64,000 nucleotides of DNA from Chengkuizengella sp. SCS-71B (GCF_040100845.1 NZ_JAZHSH010000001.1:3022501-3086500); one strand, 5' to 3'; positions 46,070 through 54,634 are shown, counted from the first letter of the stretch. The notes: generated from the sequence alone by a model not told the origin. A program made the numbers and translations.

Positions 46070-46832
46070 TGATGTTCACCTCACCTTGTAATAAGTTTAC
46101 GAGCTCATTCACTTGATCCGCCATTTCACCTTGAAGTATTCTTCCTTCTTGTCTTTTTGGTGGAAGTACCTGATCTATAATTTTGGTTTTTGCTTGAATC
46201 TGATCTAGATCAATCGATAAATCTTCTGCTTTAAGCTCTTGAATCGGTTTTCTTTTCGCTTTCATGATACCTGGTAAAGAAGGATATCGAGGTTCATTTA
46301 GTCCTTGTTGAGCTGTGATTAGAACCGGAAGCTCAGCCTCAATAACTTCAACATCTCCTTCCACATCACGTTCTACTACTACTTGTTTACCTTGTACCTC
46401 TAGTTTGGTAATTGCATTCACATGAGCGATATTCAATTCTTCTGCTAAACGTATTCCACTTTGACTTCCGCCATTATCAACAGACATGTAACCGCTTAAG
46501 ATTAAATCATAATCTTTATCTTTCATGAACGCAGCTAACACTTTTGATGTCGTGAATTCATCTCCCATTAAACGATCATCGTTTATTAAAACAACATGAT
46601 CAGCCCCCATTGCAAGAGCTGTTCTCAATGCAGTTTCAGCCTGAGAAGTTCCAATTGTAACTGCAGTCACTTCACCGCCAAATTGTTCTTTTAAACGAAT
46701 CGCTTCTTCTAAAGCATATTCATCATAAGGGTTAATGACGAACTTTGCCCCGTCTTCATTAACCTTCCCGTTTTCGATGTGTACTTTCTCTTCAGTATCA
46801 AAGGTTTGTTTAAGACATACTAAAAGATTCAA
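46062..46832 (-). CDS. etfB: Electron transfer flavoprotein beta subunit
   Basis: 256 residues. LVCLKQTFDTEEKVHIENGKV at the N-terminus, NPYDEYALEEAIRLKEQFGGEV, ALAMGADHVVLINDD and the signature VERDVEGDVEVIEAELPVLIT with PRYPSLPGIMKAKRKP are diagnostic of EtfB, with an AMP site. First gene of the operon, with RBS GGGAGG. A consensus promoter lies 70-98 bases upstream with a palindrome in its spacer. No fadR repressor gene is present in the operon, unlike in Bacillus subtilis where it is linked to lcfA. Confidence 0.96.
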   Translation of the reverse strand: MNLLVCLKQTFDTEEKVHIENGKVNEDGAKFVINPYDEYALEEAIRLKEQFGGEVTAVTIGTSQAETALRTALAMGADHVVLINDDRLMGDEFTTSKVLAAFMKDKDYDLILSGYMSVDNGGSQSGIRLAEELNIAHVNAITKLEVQGKQVVVERDVEGDVEVIEAELPVLITAQQGLNEPRYPSLPGIMKAKRKPIQELKAEDLSIDLDQIQAKTKIIDQVLPPKRQEGRILQGEMADQVNELVNLLQGEVNING

Positions 46833-46901
46833 TACTCTCCCCTCCTATTTTTGTGCTTAATTTATAAATATTAGTTCAAATGTTGTTTACCTTTCTATAC
46901 T

Positions 46902-46930
46902 ATTATACCGATTCGGTCATTTCGTGTAAA
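46902..46930 (-). promoter_or_regulatory. Promoter of the fatty-acid degradation operon with TetR-like operator
   Basis: On the minus strand TTTACA (46925-46930), a 17-base spacer and a perfect TATAAT (46902-46907) make a strong SigA promoter. The spacer and -10 edge contain ACCGA-A-TCGGT (46907-46917), an 11-bp palindrome sitting between the boxes. TetR-type FadR repressors bind such positions in fatty-acid operons; the binder here is inferred. RNA would begin about 60 bases before etfB. Confidence 0.78.
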
Positions 46931-47221
46931 TAGTCAGTTTCCCATAATTAAAACATTTTATACCTTCATCATTAATTTTAATTGTTTTTTTAACAGACAG
47001 ATACCCTTTTAAACAATTTTCTTATAATCCAGAGTTTTAATTATTGGAAATCACAATAAAAATTGGCAATCTAAATGTGTAGATGGATAAAAAAGATGGA
47101 AACTGGAAAATCTATATGTAATCAATTTCCCGGCAGGATGCTTCTTTAAATAATTTTTTTTCAAATTGTTCCGGTTGATCTTGAATTACGTTATTAAGTA
47201 AAGTCGATTTGTAACCTTAAC
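46931..47221. other. Intergenic stretch, no gene seen
   Basis: 291 AT-rich bases between the fad promoter and a small membrane protein gene. No RBS-linked frame, structured RNA or repeat recognised. Confidence 0.5.
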
Positions 47222-47458
47222 CTATTCCTTATCTTTGAAATATTTATTATACTCTGCTTCAGTTATTCTTGAGATTCTACGTTGTGGTTTTGTAGTTAGT
47301 GGATCAAAAGGTTTTGGAATTCTTGATAATTGAACAATTATTTTTAATAACATGCCAAAAATTATAGCAAACATGAGAATAAAACCAACGATATGCATCG
47401 ATATTAAGCAGATTCCAACAATAATGCCTATTAAAATAAACAGTAGTAATTGTGCCAT
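47222..47458 (-). CDS. Small two-helix membrane protein
   Basis: 78 residues. Two adjacent hydrophobic segments (AQLLLFILIGIIVGICLISM and IVGFILMFAIIFGMLLKII) are followed by a basic, proline-containing cytosolic tail ending EAEYNKYFKDKE. The family is not recognised and there are no catalytic residues. It is 38 bases after the frameshifted acetyltransferase gene in the same direction and may share its transcript. The ATG follows AAGAGGGA. Size and composition are common among uncharacterised Bacillales membrane proteins. Confidence 0.65.
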   Translation of the reverse strand: MAQLLLFILIGIIVGICLISMHIVGFILMFAIIFGMLLKIIVQLSRIPKPFDPLTTKPQRRISRITEAEYNKYFKDKE

Positions 47459-47496
47459 GAGTTATTAATCCCTCTTTTATAGTAAAATAAATTTAG

Positions 47497-48046
47497 TTAT
47501 TTAACCTCCGACTTCGTATAAACCATTAACCAACAATCTCTTTTTTTACCTTCATGCCATTCATGATCAGGTAATAATTTCTTTTTTTTAAAACCGCATT
47601 TTTCATAACAAGATATTGCTCTTACATTCCATGTTTGAGGATCCATCGCTATAACATCAGCATTTTTTCTATTGATTAAAAAATGAATCATTGAATTTAC
47701 TAAAGATTTTCCGATCCCCTTATTCCAATAAGATATTTCACCTATAAACTGATCCATTCCATAAATCAATCGACTGTTATCAGCGTATCCATACTCTTTC
47801 TTTTCTTCTTCATCCAATAAATAAAACTGAATATATCCAATTTCTACATGTTCAAATTCAACAATACATCTTGTGACGTTCTGCTCATATCTATAAAAAT
47901 GTCTTTTTACCATATGAATATCATGAGGATTATCTCTACCTTCATAAGTACTTTAAAACTAACGGATCAGATAACCATTTCACAAGTAGATTCACATCTT
48001 TTTGCTCTAATTCTCGAACTAGCAATTCATTTGATTGGTAGATCAT
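47497..48046 (-). pseudogene. AAC(6')-like GNAT acetyltransferase with one frameshift
   Basis: ATG 48046 (RBS AAGGGA) reads IYQSNELLVRELEQKDV and LVKWLSDPLVLKYL, then stops. Removing one T in the codons TAC-TTAT (about 47946) gives LKYYEGRDNPHDIHMVKRH, joined in frame to the second part: RCIVEFEHVEIGYIQFYLL, ISYWNKGIGKSLVNS, then DPQTWNVRAISCYEKCGFKKK and CWLMVYTK. This is the complete AAC(6')/RimL-like acetyltransferase that several Bacillales annotate as aminoglycoside N6'-acetyltransferase. Only a single base separates it from an intact gene of about 180 codons, so recent decay or a sequencing error are both possible. A group IIC intron ends 29 bases upstream of its start. Confidence 0.82.
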
Positions 48047-48074
48047 TATAAAATCCCTTCTCTTAGCTAAGTCA

Positions 48075-49965
48075 ATCGAGTAGGAGGGGGCGGCTAGCCC
48101 CCGACCTCTCACACCACCACACGTACCGATCGGTATGCGGCGGTTCATGTCATATTCCGTAAGTATTTGTATCTATCCATTAAACTTCGCAAACCTTGAT
48201 TTGACCAGAATTTATTATTCATGGTTCTATGAAGAATTGGACTACAGGCAATTCTCCAGTATTTCTTTCTCGAGTTACCCCATTCATATGCCTTCTCTCT
48301 AGGGATACCTAAACCTGTAAGTTTCCTTACTTTCGTTTTCGGTTTCTTCCATTGTTTCCAAAGACACATCCTTAATCTTCTTCGTATCCATTCATCCAAT
48401 TCTCGAAAGATCGTAGGTGTATCTATTAATGCGTAATAGCCACACCATCCTGTTAGATATTGATTGAGTTTCTTAATTCGCATCTCCATAGCTACGGGAC
48501 TTCTCCTTGATGTAATCTCTCGTATCTTTGCTTTCACTCGTTGCATGGATACTTTGGATATCCTCACTTTTGGATTCTTCTTGTCCCAACTAAAGGTGAA
48601 ACCTAGAAACTTTCGTTTCCATGGTCGGTCTATCGCGCTTTTCTCTTGGTTTACCTTCAACTTTAGCTTGTTTTCGATGAATTCTGTTACTGAACGCTTC
48701 ACTCGTAATCCTGACTTCCACGTTTTAACATAGATGTTGCAGTCGTCCGCATAGCGTACGAATCTCAGGTTTCGCTTTTCTAGTTCCTTATCTAGTTCAT
48801 CTAATACGATATTTGATAATATTGGACTTAATGGTCCACCTTGCGGCGCTCCTTCTGTCGTAGGTTTAACGAGTCCATTTACCATCACGCCAGATTGGAG
48901 GTATTTTCGTATAAGTTTTAATAAGGTTTTATCTGGGATTCGTTCTGCTAACTTTGCCATGAGACGATCATGATGCACTCGATCAAAGAATTTCTCTAAA
49001 TCAATATCCACTACAATACGGTATCCTTCTTGCATGAATCGTCTTGCTTTCCTCACTGCATCATGTCCTCGTCTCTTTGGACGAAAACCATAGCTTTGTT
49101 CAGAAAACATAGGATCAAATATTGGGGTTAATACTTGCGTTATTGCTTGTTGAATGAATCGATCTATCACAGTGGGGATACCAAGAAAGCGAGTTCCACC
49201 GTTCGGTTTCGGGATTTCGACCCGACGGACTGGACTCGGTTCATAAGCCCCCTTTTCCAACTGCTCACGAAGAATATGCCAGTTTTGTAGAATATGTGTC
49301 CGTATCTCTTTGACAGACATGCCGTCTACTCCATGGCTTCCTTTGTTCGCTTCCACTCGCTTGAGTGCTGTAATTAAATTTTCCTGTGACAATAATGACT
49401 CCATCATTCTTAGATACGCTCCTTACGTGAATTGTTCTCCTGTTCATGCCATGAGTAAATTCAGCCCTTCTGAGTACCCTCATGGATTCACCATTACTTT
49501 CCTCAGATAAGTCCGTACTGGATTGTCTGCTTTCATCACTTACTCTTGAAATTCCAGTCGTTCAATTCCTATTTCATGTTCAGCCCTTCCGTTTACTGTC
49601 GTCACAGCTCACGTACTATGGCGTCTGCTGACTTCTGTATGTTCAGCCTGCTTTCACAAGCAGGGTTACGAAGTTTACTTCGCATTTCATACAGATCTCC
49701 CCAGGTAAGAATGCAGTCTTTCCTTCCATCTATCTGCTCCATTTACTCTGTACCATCTTTGGCAGAAAGGGCTTTGTTTTGTTAAGCAAACTCACCCAAT
49801 GATACCTAGCCTTATATGAAGTTCGTGTTCCTCAGACCGGAAGTTTGCCGCTCGCTTCCTTCAGATTCCGCATCACTACGGACACCCTTGCGTTGAGCTA
49901 ACTGCTACTTCTGCCTTCACAGCTCGGGACTTTCACCCTATAGACTGCACCCATGCTGGGCGCAC
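48075..49965 (-). mobile_element. Group IIC intron with reverse transcriptase, inserted after a terminator
   Basis: On the minus strand the 5' end reads GTGCGCCCAGC at 49965, followed by typical domain I sequence (GGGTGAAAGTCCCGAGCTG). The 3' end holds a domain V-like hairpin (GAACCGCCGCATACC/ GGTACGTGTGG) and a domain VI-like hairpin (CGGGGGCTAGCCGCCCCC), ending CTACTCGAT at 48075. Length is 1891 bases. The encoded protein is the short class C type. Insertion right behind a Rho-independent terminator stem is the known target choice of group IIC introns. 3' end precision is a few bases. Confidence 0.9.
48145..49407 (-). CDS. ltrA: Group II intron reverse transcriptase/maturase (class C)
   Basis: 420 residues. 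All RT blocks are seen: KPNGGTRFLGIPTVIDR, FGFRP (YGFRPKRRGHDAVRKA), VVDIDLEKFFDRVHHD, QGGPLSPILSNIVLDELDKEL, and the catalytic YADD (219-222) in RFVRYADDCNIYVK. It has an X/thumb maturase domain (IRRRLRMCLWKQWKKPKTKVR) and ends without an En endonuclease domain. The closest group I recognise is the GsI-IIC-type enzymes. It splices its own intron RNA and copies it into a new DNA target. It appears intact and possibly active. Confidence 0.95.
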   Translation of the reverse strand: MMESLLSQENLITALKRVEANKGSHGVDGMSVKEIRTHILQNWHILREQLEKGAYEPSPVRRVEIPKPNGGTRFLGIPTVIDRFIQQAITQVLTPIFDPMFSEQSYGFRPKRRGHDAVRKARRFMQEGYRIVVDIDLEKFFDRVHHDRLMAKLAERIPDKTLLKLIRKYLQSGVMVNGLVKPTTEGAPQGGPLSPILSNIVLDELDKELEKRNLRFVRYADDCNIYVKTWKSGLRVKRSVTEFIENKLKLKVNQEKSAIDRPWKRKFLGFTFSWDKKNPKVRISKVSMQRVKAKIREITSRRSPVAMEMRIKKLNQYLTGWCGYYALIDTPTIFRELDEWIRRRLRMCLWKQWKKPKTKVRKLTGLGIPREKAYEWGNSRKKYWRIACSPILHRTMNNKFWSNQGLRSLMDRYKYLRNMT

Positions 49966-50000
49966 TTAAAAAAGCTGCTCCCTTAAGGAAAAAGCAGCTT
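49966..50000 (-). terminator. Terminator used as group IIC intron target
   Basis: On the minus strand AAGCTGCT / AGCAGCTT with a CCTTAAGG-containing loop is followed by TTTTTTAA, and then the intron's first base G at 49965. It ends the signal-peptidase transcript; the insertion leaves the hairpin and T run intact. Confidence 0.85.
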
Positions 50001-50037
50001 TCTGGACATTCGTGTTAACCTAATTTATCTCCATTTT

Positions 50038-50109
50038 TTACTTTTTGCTCTGGTCTAACTTATTAAAATCATCAAAAGTAGCAATATCTAACTCAAACTC
50101 CTTTTTCAA
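50038..50109 (-). other. Short 23-codon frame downstream of the signal peptidase
   Basis: TTG 50109 begins 3 bases after the signal-peptidase stop and reads KKEFELDIATFDDFNKLDQSKK to TAA at 50038. It lies between the gene and its terminator, and has hydrophilic composition. It may be the last piece of a lost gene. No RBS is clear. Confidence 0.25.
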
Positions 50110-50112
50110 AAG

Positions 50113-50721
50113 TTAATCTATCAAACCTATTTCATTTATCGGCCACATTTTGAAAATTGCTTTTCCTTCAATAGTGGTTATATCTATTGGTCCAATATCT
50201 CGACTATCCCTGCTTATCATCCTATTATCACCCATTACAAAAACTTCCCCTTCAGGAACTTCAATAGGTAATTCTACATTTCTTGAAAATGTTTTATCGC
50301 TTTTTACATAAGGTTCATCAATTATTTCACCATTAATGTATACTTGACCCTCTTTAATATCAATGGTATCACCTGGGATGGCTATGATTCTCTTCACGAG
50401 TCTTTTTCTCGGTTCACCATTTGTCACTTTATCCACATAATCATCCAATTGAATTCCGATACTGCTACTCCAAAACCCTCCAGTTTGTTTCTCTTCTGTA
50501 AAAATAACAATATCTCCTCTATCAAAATCATCAAATGTATCTGTAAACTTATCGATAATTAATCTTTCATTTTCAAATAAAGTATTTTCCATAGAAGATT
50601 GTTTCACTTCAGTAACTGCAAACACTTCACTTTGAATAAAAAAAGCTACACCAAATGCTACCAAAAATGTGACCATCCAACTTACGATTTCTTTTCTTAT
50701 AGACTTCGTTGTTTGCTTCAT
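50113..50721 (-). CDS. Type I signal peptidase
   Basis: 202 residues. An N-terminal membrane anchor (IVSWMVTFLVAFGVAFFIQSEVFA) is followed by the Ser/Lys dyad: S43 in VKQSSMENTL and K110 in RLVKRIIAIPGDT. The family boxes VYINGEIIDEPYV and EGEVFVMGDNRMISRDSRDIGPI are intact. There is an insertion of about 25 residues between dyad boxes relative to Bacillus SipS. It cleaves signal peptides of exported proteins on the outer face of the membrane. Monocistronic; a terminator about 110 bases downstream now carries the group IIC intron. Could serve as one of several Sip paralogues. Confidence 0.93.
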   Translation of the reverse strand: MKQTTKSIRKEIVSWMVTFLVAFGVAFFIQSEVFAVTEVKQSSMENTLFENERLIIDKFTDTFDDFDRGDIVIFTEEKQTGGFWSSSIGIQLDDYVDKVTNGEPRKRLVKRIIAIPGDTIDIKEGQVYINGEIIDEPYVKSDKTFSRNVELPIEVPEGEVFVMGDNRMISRDSRDIGPIDITTIEGKAIFKMWPINEIGLID

Positions 50722-50988
50722 ATGTAGTTCATCTCCTTATGTTTTTAGTAATCTAAAAAACGATGAAGTGTGTTTCTGTTTATTGTTTATGATAATGTAA
50801 CACCATTTTAGCAAAATATATCAATCGATTCAAAAAATGAATCTGGACTTCATTCTGACACAAAACTTCCTTTGATGATTTTGGAATGAAAAATCCACAC
50901 ACTGTATTGTTAGATACAGAAAATGATGTATTGATTACACTGCAACTTGTATTAAACAAGAATGAAAGGTAAAGATAAGAATAAATTA
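50722..50988. other. Intergenic stretch, no gene seen
   Basis: Region upstream of the signal peptidase. A leftward open frame here overlaps the next gene's terminator and has no RBS, so it was not called. No other structure seen. Confidence 0.5.
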
Positions 50989-51032
50989 GGGAAAATAATA
51001 GGTTTAATATAAAATACACCTATCATTTTCCC
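50989..51032 (-). terminator. Terminator of the MDR oxidoreductase gene
   Basis: A 15-bp stem with one mismatch (GGGAAAATGATAGGT / ACCTATTATTTTCCC) lies 22 bases beyond the stop at 51054, followed by TAATTTATTC on the minus strand. Confidence 0.6.
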
Positions 51033-51053
51033 TTAAAGTTTATAAATTCAATT

Positions 51054-52067
51054 TTACGTTAAACTTGGATCAGCTACCTTAACTAATAATTTACCTAAAT
51101 TAGTCCCTTTGAACAAACCTTCAAAAGCCTCAGGTGTGTTTTCAAATCCCTCAACGATCGTCTCCTCATATTTTAACTTTCCTTCCATCATCCAACCAGC
51201 TAATTGTTTAATGCCTTCTGGAAAACGATCAATATAATCAAATACTAAAAACCCCTTCATTAGCGCACGATTTTGAATTAAAAGTGTTTGAACTCGCGGA
51301 CCTAAATCTATTTCTTTATTATTATAGGATGAGATCGCTCCACAAACAGGAATACGAGCATTTACATTTAATCGTTTAAACACTTCGTCAGAAATATCTC
51401 CGCCTACATTTTCAAAATATACATCTACTCCGTTAGAACAAGCTTCTTTTAACTTCGTTTTAAAATCAGAGTCTTTATAGTTAATAGCAGCATCAAAGTT
51501 TAGTTCATTGACTAAATAATCGATTTTATCTTGAGAACCTGCGATACCAACCACACGAGCTCCTTGGATTTTTGCAATTTGTCCAACAATCATACCTACA
51601 GCACCTGCTGCACCAGATACGACAACCGTTTCACCTTCTTTTGGCTGACCAATATCCATTAATCCAAAATAGGCTGTTGCTCCAGGCATACCCAAAACAC
51701 CAAGACTTGTTGAAATCGGTGCTAAAGAAGGATTGACTTTTTGTACGGATGCTTCGTTAATTGTTTGATAACGAGCCCAATTTAACATGCCCGTTACAAT
51801 ATCACCTTTTTGGAAGTTAGAAGATTTGGATTCTACTACCTCTCCAATAACCCCACCAGAGATGGCTTCGTCAATTGCAAAAGGTGCTACATAAGATTTG
51901 CCCTCTCTCATACGCCCTCGCATATATGGGTCTACTGAAAGATATAGCGTTTTCACTAAAATTTCTTCTTCATTAGGTGTTGGCATTTCTGTAGTAACAA
52001 ATCGAAATGTTTTTTCATCTGGTAGACCTACTGGTCTGGAAGCTAATTGAATTTCTTCATTTTGCAT
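51054..52067 (-). CDS. NADP-dependent oxidoreductase of the medium-chain (MDR) family
   Basis: About 337 residues of the zinc-independent leukotriene/prostaglandin reductase (YfmJ/YncB-like) branch. LYLSVDPYMRGRM, GVIGEVVESKSSNFQKGDIV, GATAYFGLMDIGQPKEGETV and the cofactor loop VVSGAAGAVGMIVGQIAK are seen, with VDVYFENVGGDISD and FDYIDRFPEG. It reduces alpha,beta-unsaturated carbonyls with NADPH. ATG 52067 is chosen as start, because GAAAGGTG lies within the upstream extension to 52085. Monocistronic. Confidence 0.92.
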   Translation of the reverse strand: MQNEEIQLASRPVGLPDEKTFRFVTTEMPTPNEEEILVKTLYLSVDPYMRGRMREGKSYVAPFAIDEAISGGVIGEVVESKSSNFQKGDIVTGMLNWARYQTINEASVQKVNPSLAPISTSLGVLGMPGATAYFGLMDIGQPKEGETVVVSGAAGAVGMIVGQIAKIQGARVVGIAGSQDKIDYLVNELNFDAAINYKDSDFKTKLKEACSNGVDVYFENVGGDISDEVFKRLNVNARIPVCGAISSYNNKEIDLGPRVQTLLIQNRALMKGFLVFDYIDRFPEGIKQLAGWMMEGKLKYEETIVEGFENTPEAFEGLFKGTNLGKLLVKVADPSLT

Positions 52068-52243
52068 TGGATAATCACCTTTCATTAAGTAAAGTATTTA
52101 CTCTTCATAATAAATTGTGTACAATTCAATTTTAGACAATTAAAAAATAACATTATTTTTAAAATTTGTCAAAACAATATGTACTGAAGAATACATTATT
52201 ATATTCAAAAAAATTACACTATATTATAAAAAGAAAAAATACA

Positions 52244-52590
52244 TCATACCAAAGTAATAATAACTGCTAAACCAAAACATAGAATAAAAATACCAGAGAA
52301 TCTATTTATCCAATTAAGAAATACACCGATGACTAGCAAAAAAGATAGAAAGTAATCTGGATTTTCTAAACTACCAATTCCTAAACCAGCAAATATACCA
52401 ATAAATGAAAGTATTGTAACGGGATTAGTAATTGTAAGAAAGAATGTTGTGAGATAAGAGGATAACAGACCTTTATTTTTAGAATTTGAAGGACCAACCT
52501 GAGGTTTGGATTTTAATATAAATATATCTACAATGACAACAATTAAAGGTCCTGTCCCCCGTGCAATAGGATAAACTAGAGTAAAATCAT
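52244..52590 (-). pseudogene. Chimeric transporter relic: EamA-type fragment fused to LysE-type fragment
   Basis: One open stretch without a start reads DFTLVYPIARGTGPLIVVIV, a segment typical of EamA (DMT) permeases. It then goes without a stop to LLSSYLTTFFLTITNPVTILS, IGIFAGLGIGS and FLLVIGVFL, a LysE-family exporter segment, and joins directly to NWINRFSGIFILCFGLAVI, the LysE C-terminal helix, to a TGA at 52244. So two different transporter genes were fused and the LysE part also lost an internal piece. The rest of 52086-52627 has no gene. It cannot be a working transporter. Confidence 0.62.
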
Positions 52591-52627
52591 TTTTTTCATA
52601 CTAGCTCTTATATTCTTTCTAATATAA

Positions 52628-53671
52628 TTAACTTCTATCAAAAGGGTTTTCCATCAGAATAATGTTCTTATTTTTTGGATTCAATTGAACCCCACACCCC
52701 AAAGGTAAAATGAGTTTAGGATCTGTATGGCCAAAATCCATATCTACAATTATTGGAATGTCCTTAACCCCAAACTCGTCACTGATAATACGAAGAATAG
52801 TTTCATTTAACTCTTCTTTCTCTTGTGGGGAATAGTCCTTAGCTCTCCCAAAAATTACACCATTAATTTGTTCAAAAATACCTTGTGTTCCATAATTGCG
52901 AAGCATATATCCAACCTGATGTGGTAATGGTTTTTCTTCAGAAGTTTCAAAAAAAAGCACTTTTCCTTGCCAAAATTGAGAATCAGGCCAATATTGGGTT
53001 GATTTCAAAAATTCTAACACTTCAATGCAACCACCCCATAACTGTCCTTCAGCAATTGAGTCCCCTTGTAAAAACGTCCATCCATTTTCATTTTCAGTAA
53101 ATGGTGTACACTCCCCCAGAGTTTCTTTTATGCCCCAATCTTTATATCCATTGGTCCATTTTGGATATGGTTGATATTGATAAGGATATTGATCTTCAAA
53201 AAAGATAGATTTTAAATGTTTTATATATTCATCCGGCAGATGTTTTGTTTGAGCAAAACCAGCCATAACTGTAGGACCATAAAAAGTAACTAATCCTAAA
53301 TAGTTAAAATAGGTGAGGAAAGTAGATGGATCTGATGTCCCCATAATCATCTTAGGATTCTTAAGTATGGACTTTATATTAAGGTAGGGCAAAATTCTAA
53401 CAGATTCATAACCACCTATGGATGTGATCATTCCATCTATATTATCATCTTCAAAACAACGATTAATATCTTCTGCACGTCTTTTTGGATCTTGATATAA
53501 TTCAGCAGGTGACATTCTTGCTGTCGGCATTTCAATGACTTCAAACTCTAATGCTTCTTGTAACATTTTCAAACCTAATTCGTAATTGTCTGGGAACAAG
53601 AAGGGCAAACCATTAGAAGGTGATATAATCGCTATTGTTGATCCTGGTTTTAATCTTTTAGGTTTTATCAT
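52628..53671 (-). CDS. S66-family peptidase (LD-carboxypeptidase / MccF-like)
   Basis: 347 residues. The S66 pattern is present: N-terminal LKPGSTIAIISPSNGLP, DDNIDGMITSIGGYESVRILPYL, nucleophile Ser in IMGTSDPSTFLTYF, Glu in the middle (GGCIEVLEFLKS) and His in DMDFGHTDPKLILPLGCGV. Family members remove D-alanine from muropeptide tetrapeptides or cleave microcin C-like acyl-adenylates; MccF-like members carry the longer insert GVMLRNYGTQGIFEQINGVI-type loop, as here. It is cytoplasmic (no signal peptide). Probable single gene; RBS AGGATG is weak. Confidence 0.9.
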   Translation of the reverse strand: MIKPKRLKPGSTIAIISPSNGLPFLFPDNYELGLKMLQEALEFEVIEMPTARMSPAELYQDPKRRAEDINRCFEDDNIDGMITSIGGYESVRILPYLNIKSILKNPKMIMGTSDPSTFLTYFNYLGLVTFYGPTVMAGFAQTKHLPDEYIKHLKSIFFEDQYPYQYQPYPKWTNGYKDWGIKETLGECTPFTENENGWTFLQGDSIAEGQLWGGCIEVLEFLKSTQYWPDSQFWQGKVLFFETSEEKPLPHQVGYMLRNYGTQGIFEQINGVIFGRAKDYSPQEKEELNETILRIISDEFGVKDIPIIVDMDFGHTDPKLILPLGCGVQLNPKNKNIILMENPFDRS

Positions 53672-53986
53672 TTTGACACATCCTTTGGGAGTATAAATAG
53701 TAGTACTGTTATTTCAAGTTTAAACAAAACCATCCTTATGTAATAAAAGCTAGGTTTCTACATAAATTTCAACCCATTATACAGTATAATGATTCATTTT
53801 ATTCAACTTCATTTTTCAAAATCACAAAAAACATCTCATTCATCATACTATTCATCAACTTAGATCTTCTGTAAACTTTTATTTACCACAATTAAAGATA
53901 TATATAACATTAGAGTTTTAGTAGCATTGTTTAATTAAATAATGTAACATTAGAATACATGTTCGTAAATTTAAAGGGGGGATATC
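53672..53986. other. Divergent intergenic region, no gene seen
   Basis: 315 bases between the leftward S66 peptidase and a rightward nucleotidyltransferase. It must hold both promoters. A repeated TAACATTAGA (near 53905 and 53946) is the only pattern noticed. Confidence 0.5.
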
Positions 53987-54556
53987 ATGTTGATAAAAAA
54001 TGAAAGAGATGTTATAAAACTAGTACAAGAAGACAATTGGATGATGGAAATCTTATTAGCTGCTAAAGCGCTAGAATTACCAGATTGGTGGATATGTGCA
54101 GGGTTTGTCCGAAATAAGATATGGGATTCATTACATAATTTTAGTGAAAGAACAATTTTATCCGATATTGATGTGATTTTTTTTGATGATTTACATATTG
54201 ATAAAAAATATGAAAAGAATCTGGAAGAGAAGCTTAGAAAAATAATGCCAAATATCCCTTGGGAGGTTAAAAATGAGGCGAGAATGCACATTGTGAATGG
54301 TATCCTCCCATACTCATCCTCAGTTGATGCAATTTCAAAATTCCCTGAAACCGCCACAGCCCTAGGGCTAAAATTAGATACACACAACAATCTGATCTTG
54401 ACTGCACCATGTGGAATTGAGGATGTAATCAATTTAGAAGTAAAACCAACTCCATATTTCCTTAGTAATGAGAATCTTTCTTCTATTTACAAAAAAAGAA
54501 TCAAACAAAAAAATTGGAAGTCCATTTGGAATAAAATAAAAATTATTTCTCCTTAA
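53987..54556 (+). CDS. Nucleotidyltransferase-like protein (DUF925 type)
   Basis: 189 residues. The nucleotidyltransferase motif is seen as WWICAGFVRNKIWD followed by LSDIDVIFFDD (the paired Asp residues), with downstream NEARMHIVNG and the C-terminal PCGIEDVINLEVKPTPYF. This corresponds to the small family that Bacillus annotates as DUF925 or nucleotidyltransferase family proteins, of unknown substrate. The strong RBS GGGGGG and ATG fit. It is convergent with the YciI gene, sharing a bidirectional terminator. Confidence 0.82.
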   Translation: MLIKNERDVIKLVQEDNWMMEILLAAKALELPDWWICAGFVRNKIWDSLHNFSERTILSDIDVIFFDDLHIDKKYEKNLEEKLRKIMPNIPWEVKNEARMHIVNGILPYSSSVDAISKFPETATALGLKLDTHNNLILTAPCGIEDVINLEVKPTPYFLSNENLSSIYKKRIKQKNWKSIWNKIKIISP

Positions 54557-54579
54557 ATGGAACATAAAATTATAAATAG

Positions 54580-54624
54580 TTGAATCAAAAAAAGCTTAAT
54601 TAACTTAGCTCTTTTTTGATTCAA
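54580..54624. terminator. Bidirectional terminator between nucleotidyltransferase and YciI genes
   Basis: TTGAATCAAAAAAAGCT and AGCTCTTTTTTGATTCAA form a long stem whose arms supply T runs on both strands, between convergent genes. Confidence 0.85.
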
Positions 54625-54634
54625 AGGAACTGTT

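Noticed and set aside
49265-49785. Open frames of 66-79 codons on both strands in the 5' part of the group II intron
   Set aside because: This region is structured intron RNA (domains I-IV); the frames have no RBS and no coding features.
50780-51019. 79-codon leftward frame upstream of the signal peptidase
   Set aside because: It begins inside the terminator of the next gene, has low-complexity hydrophobic composition and no RBS.
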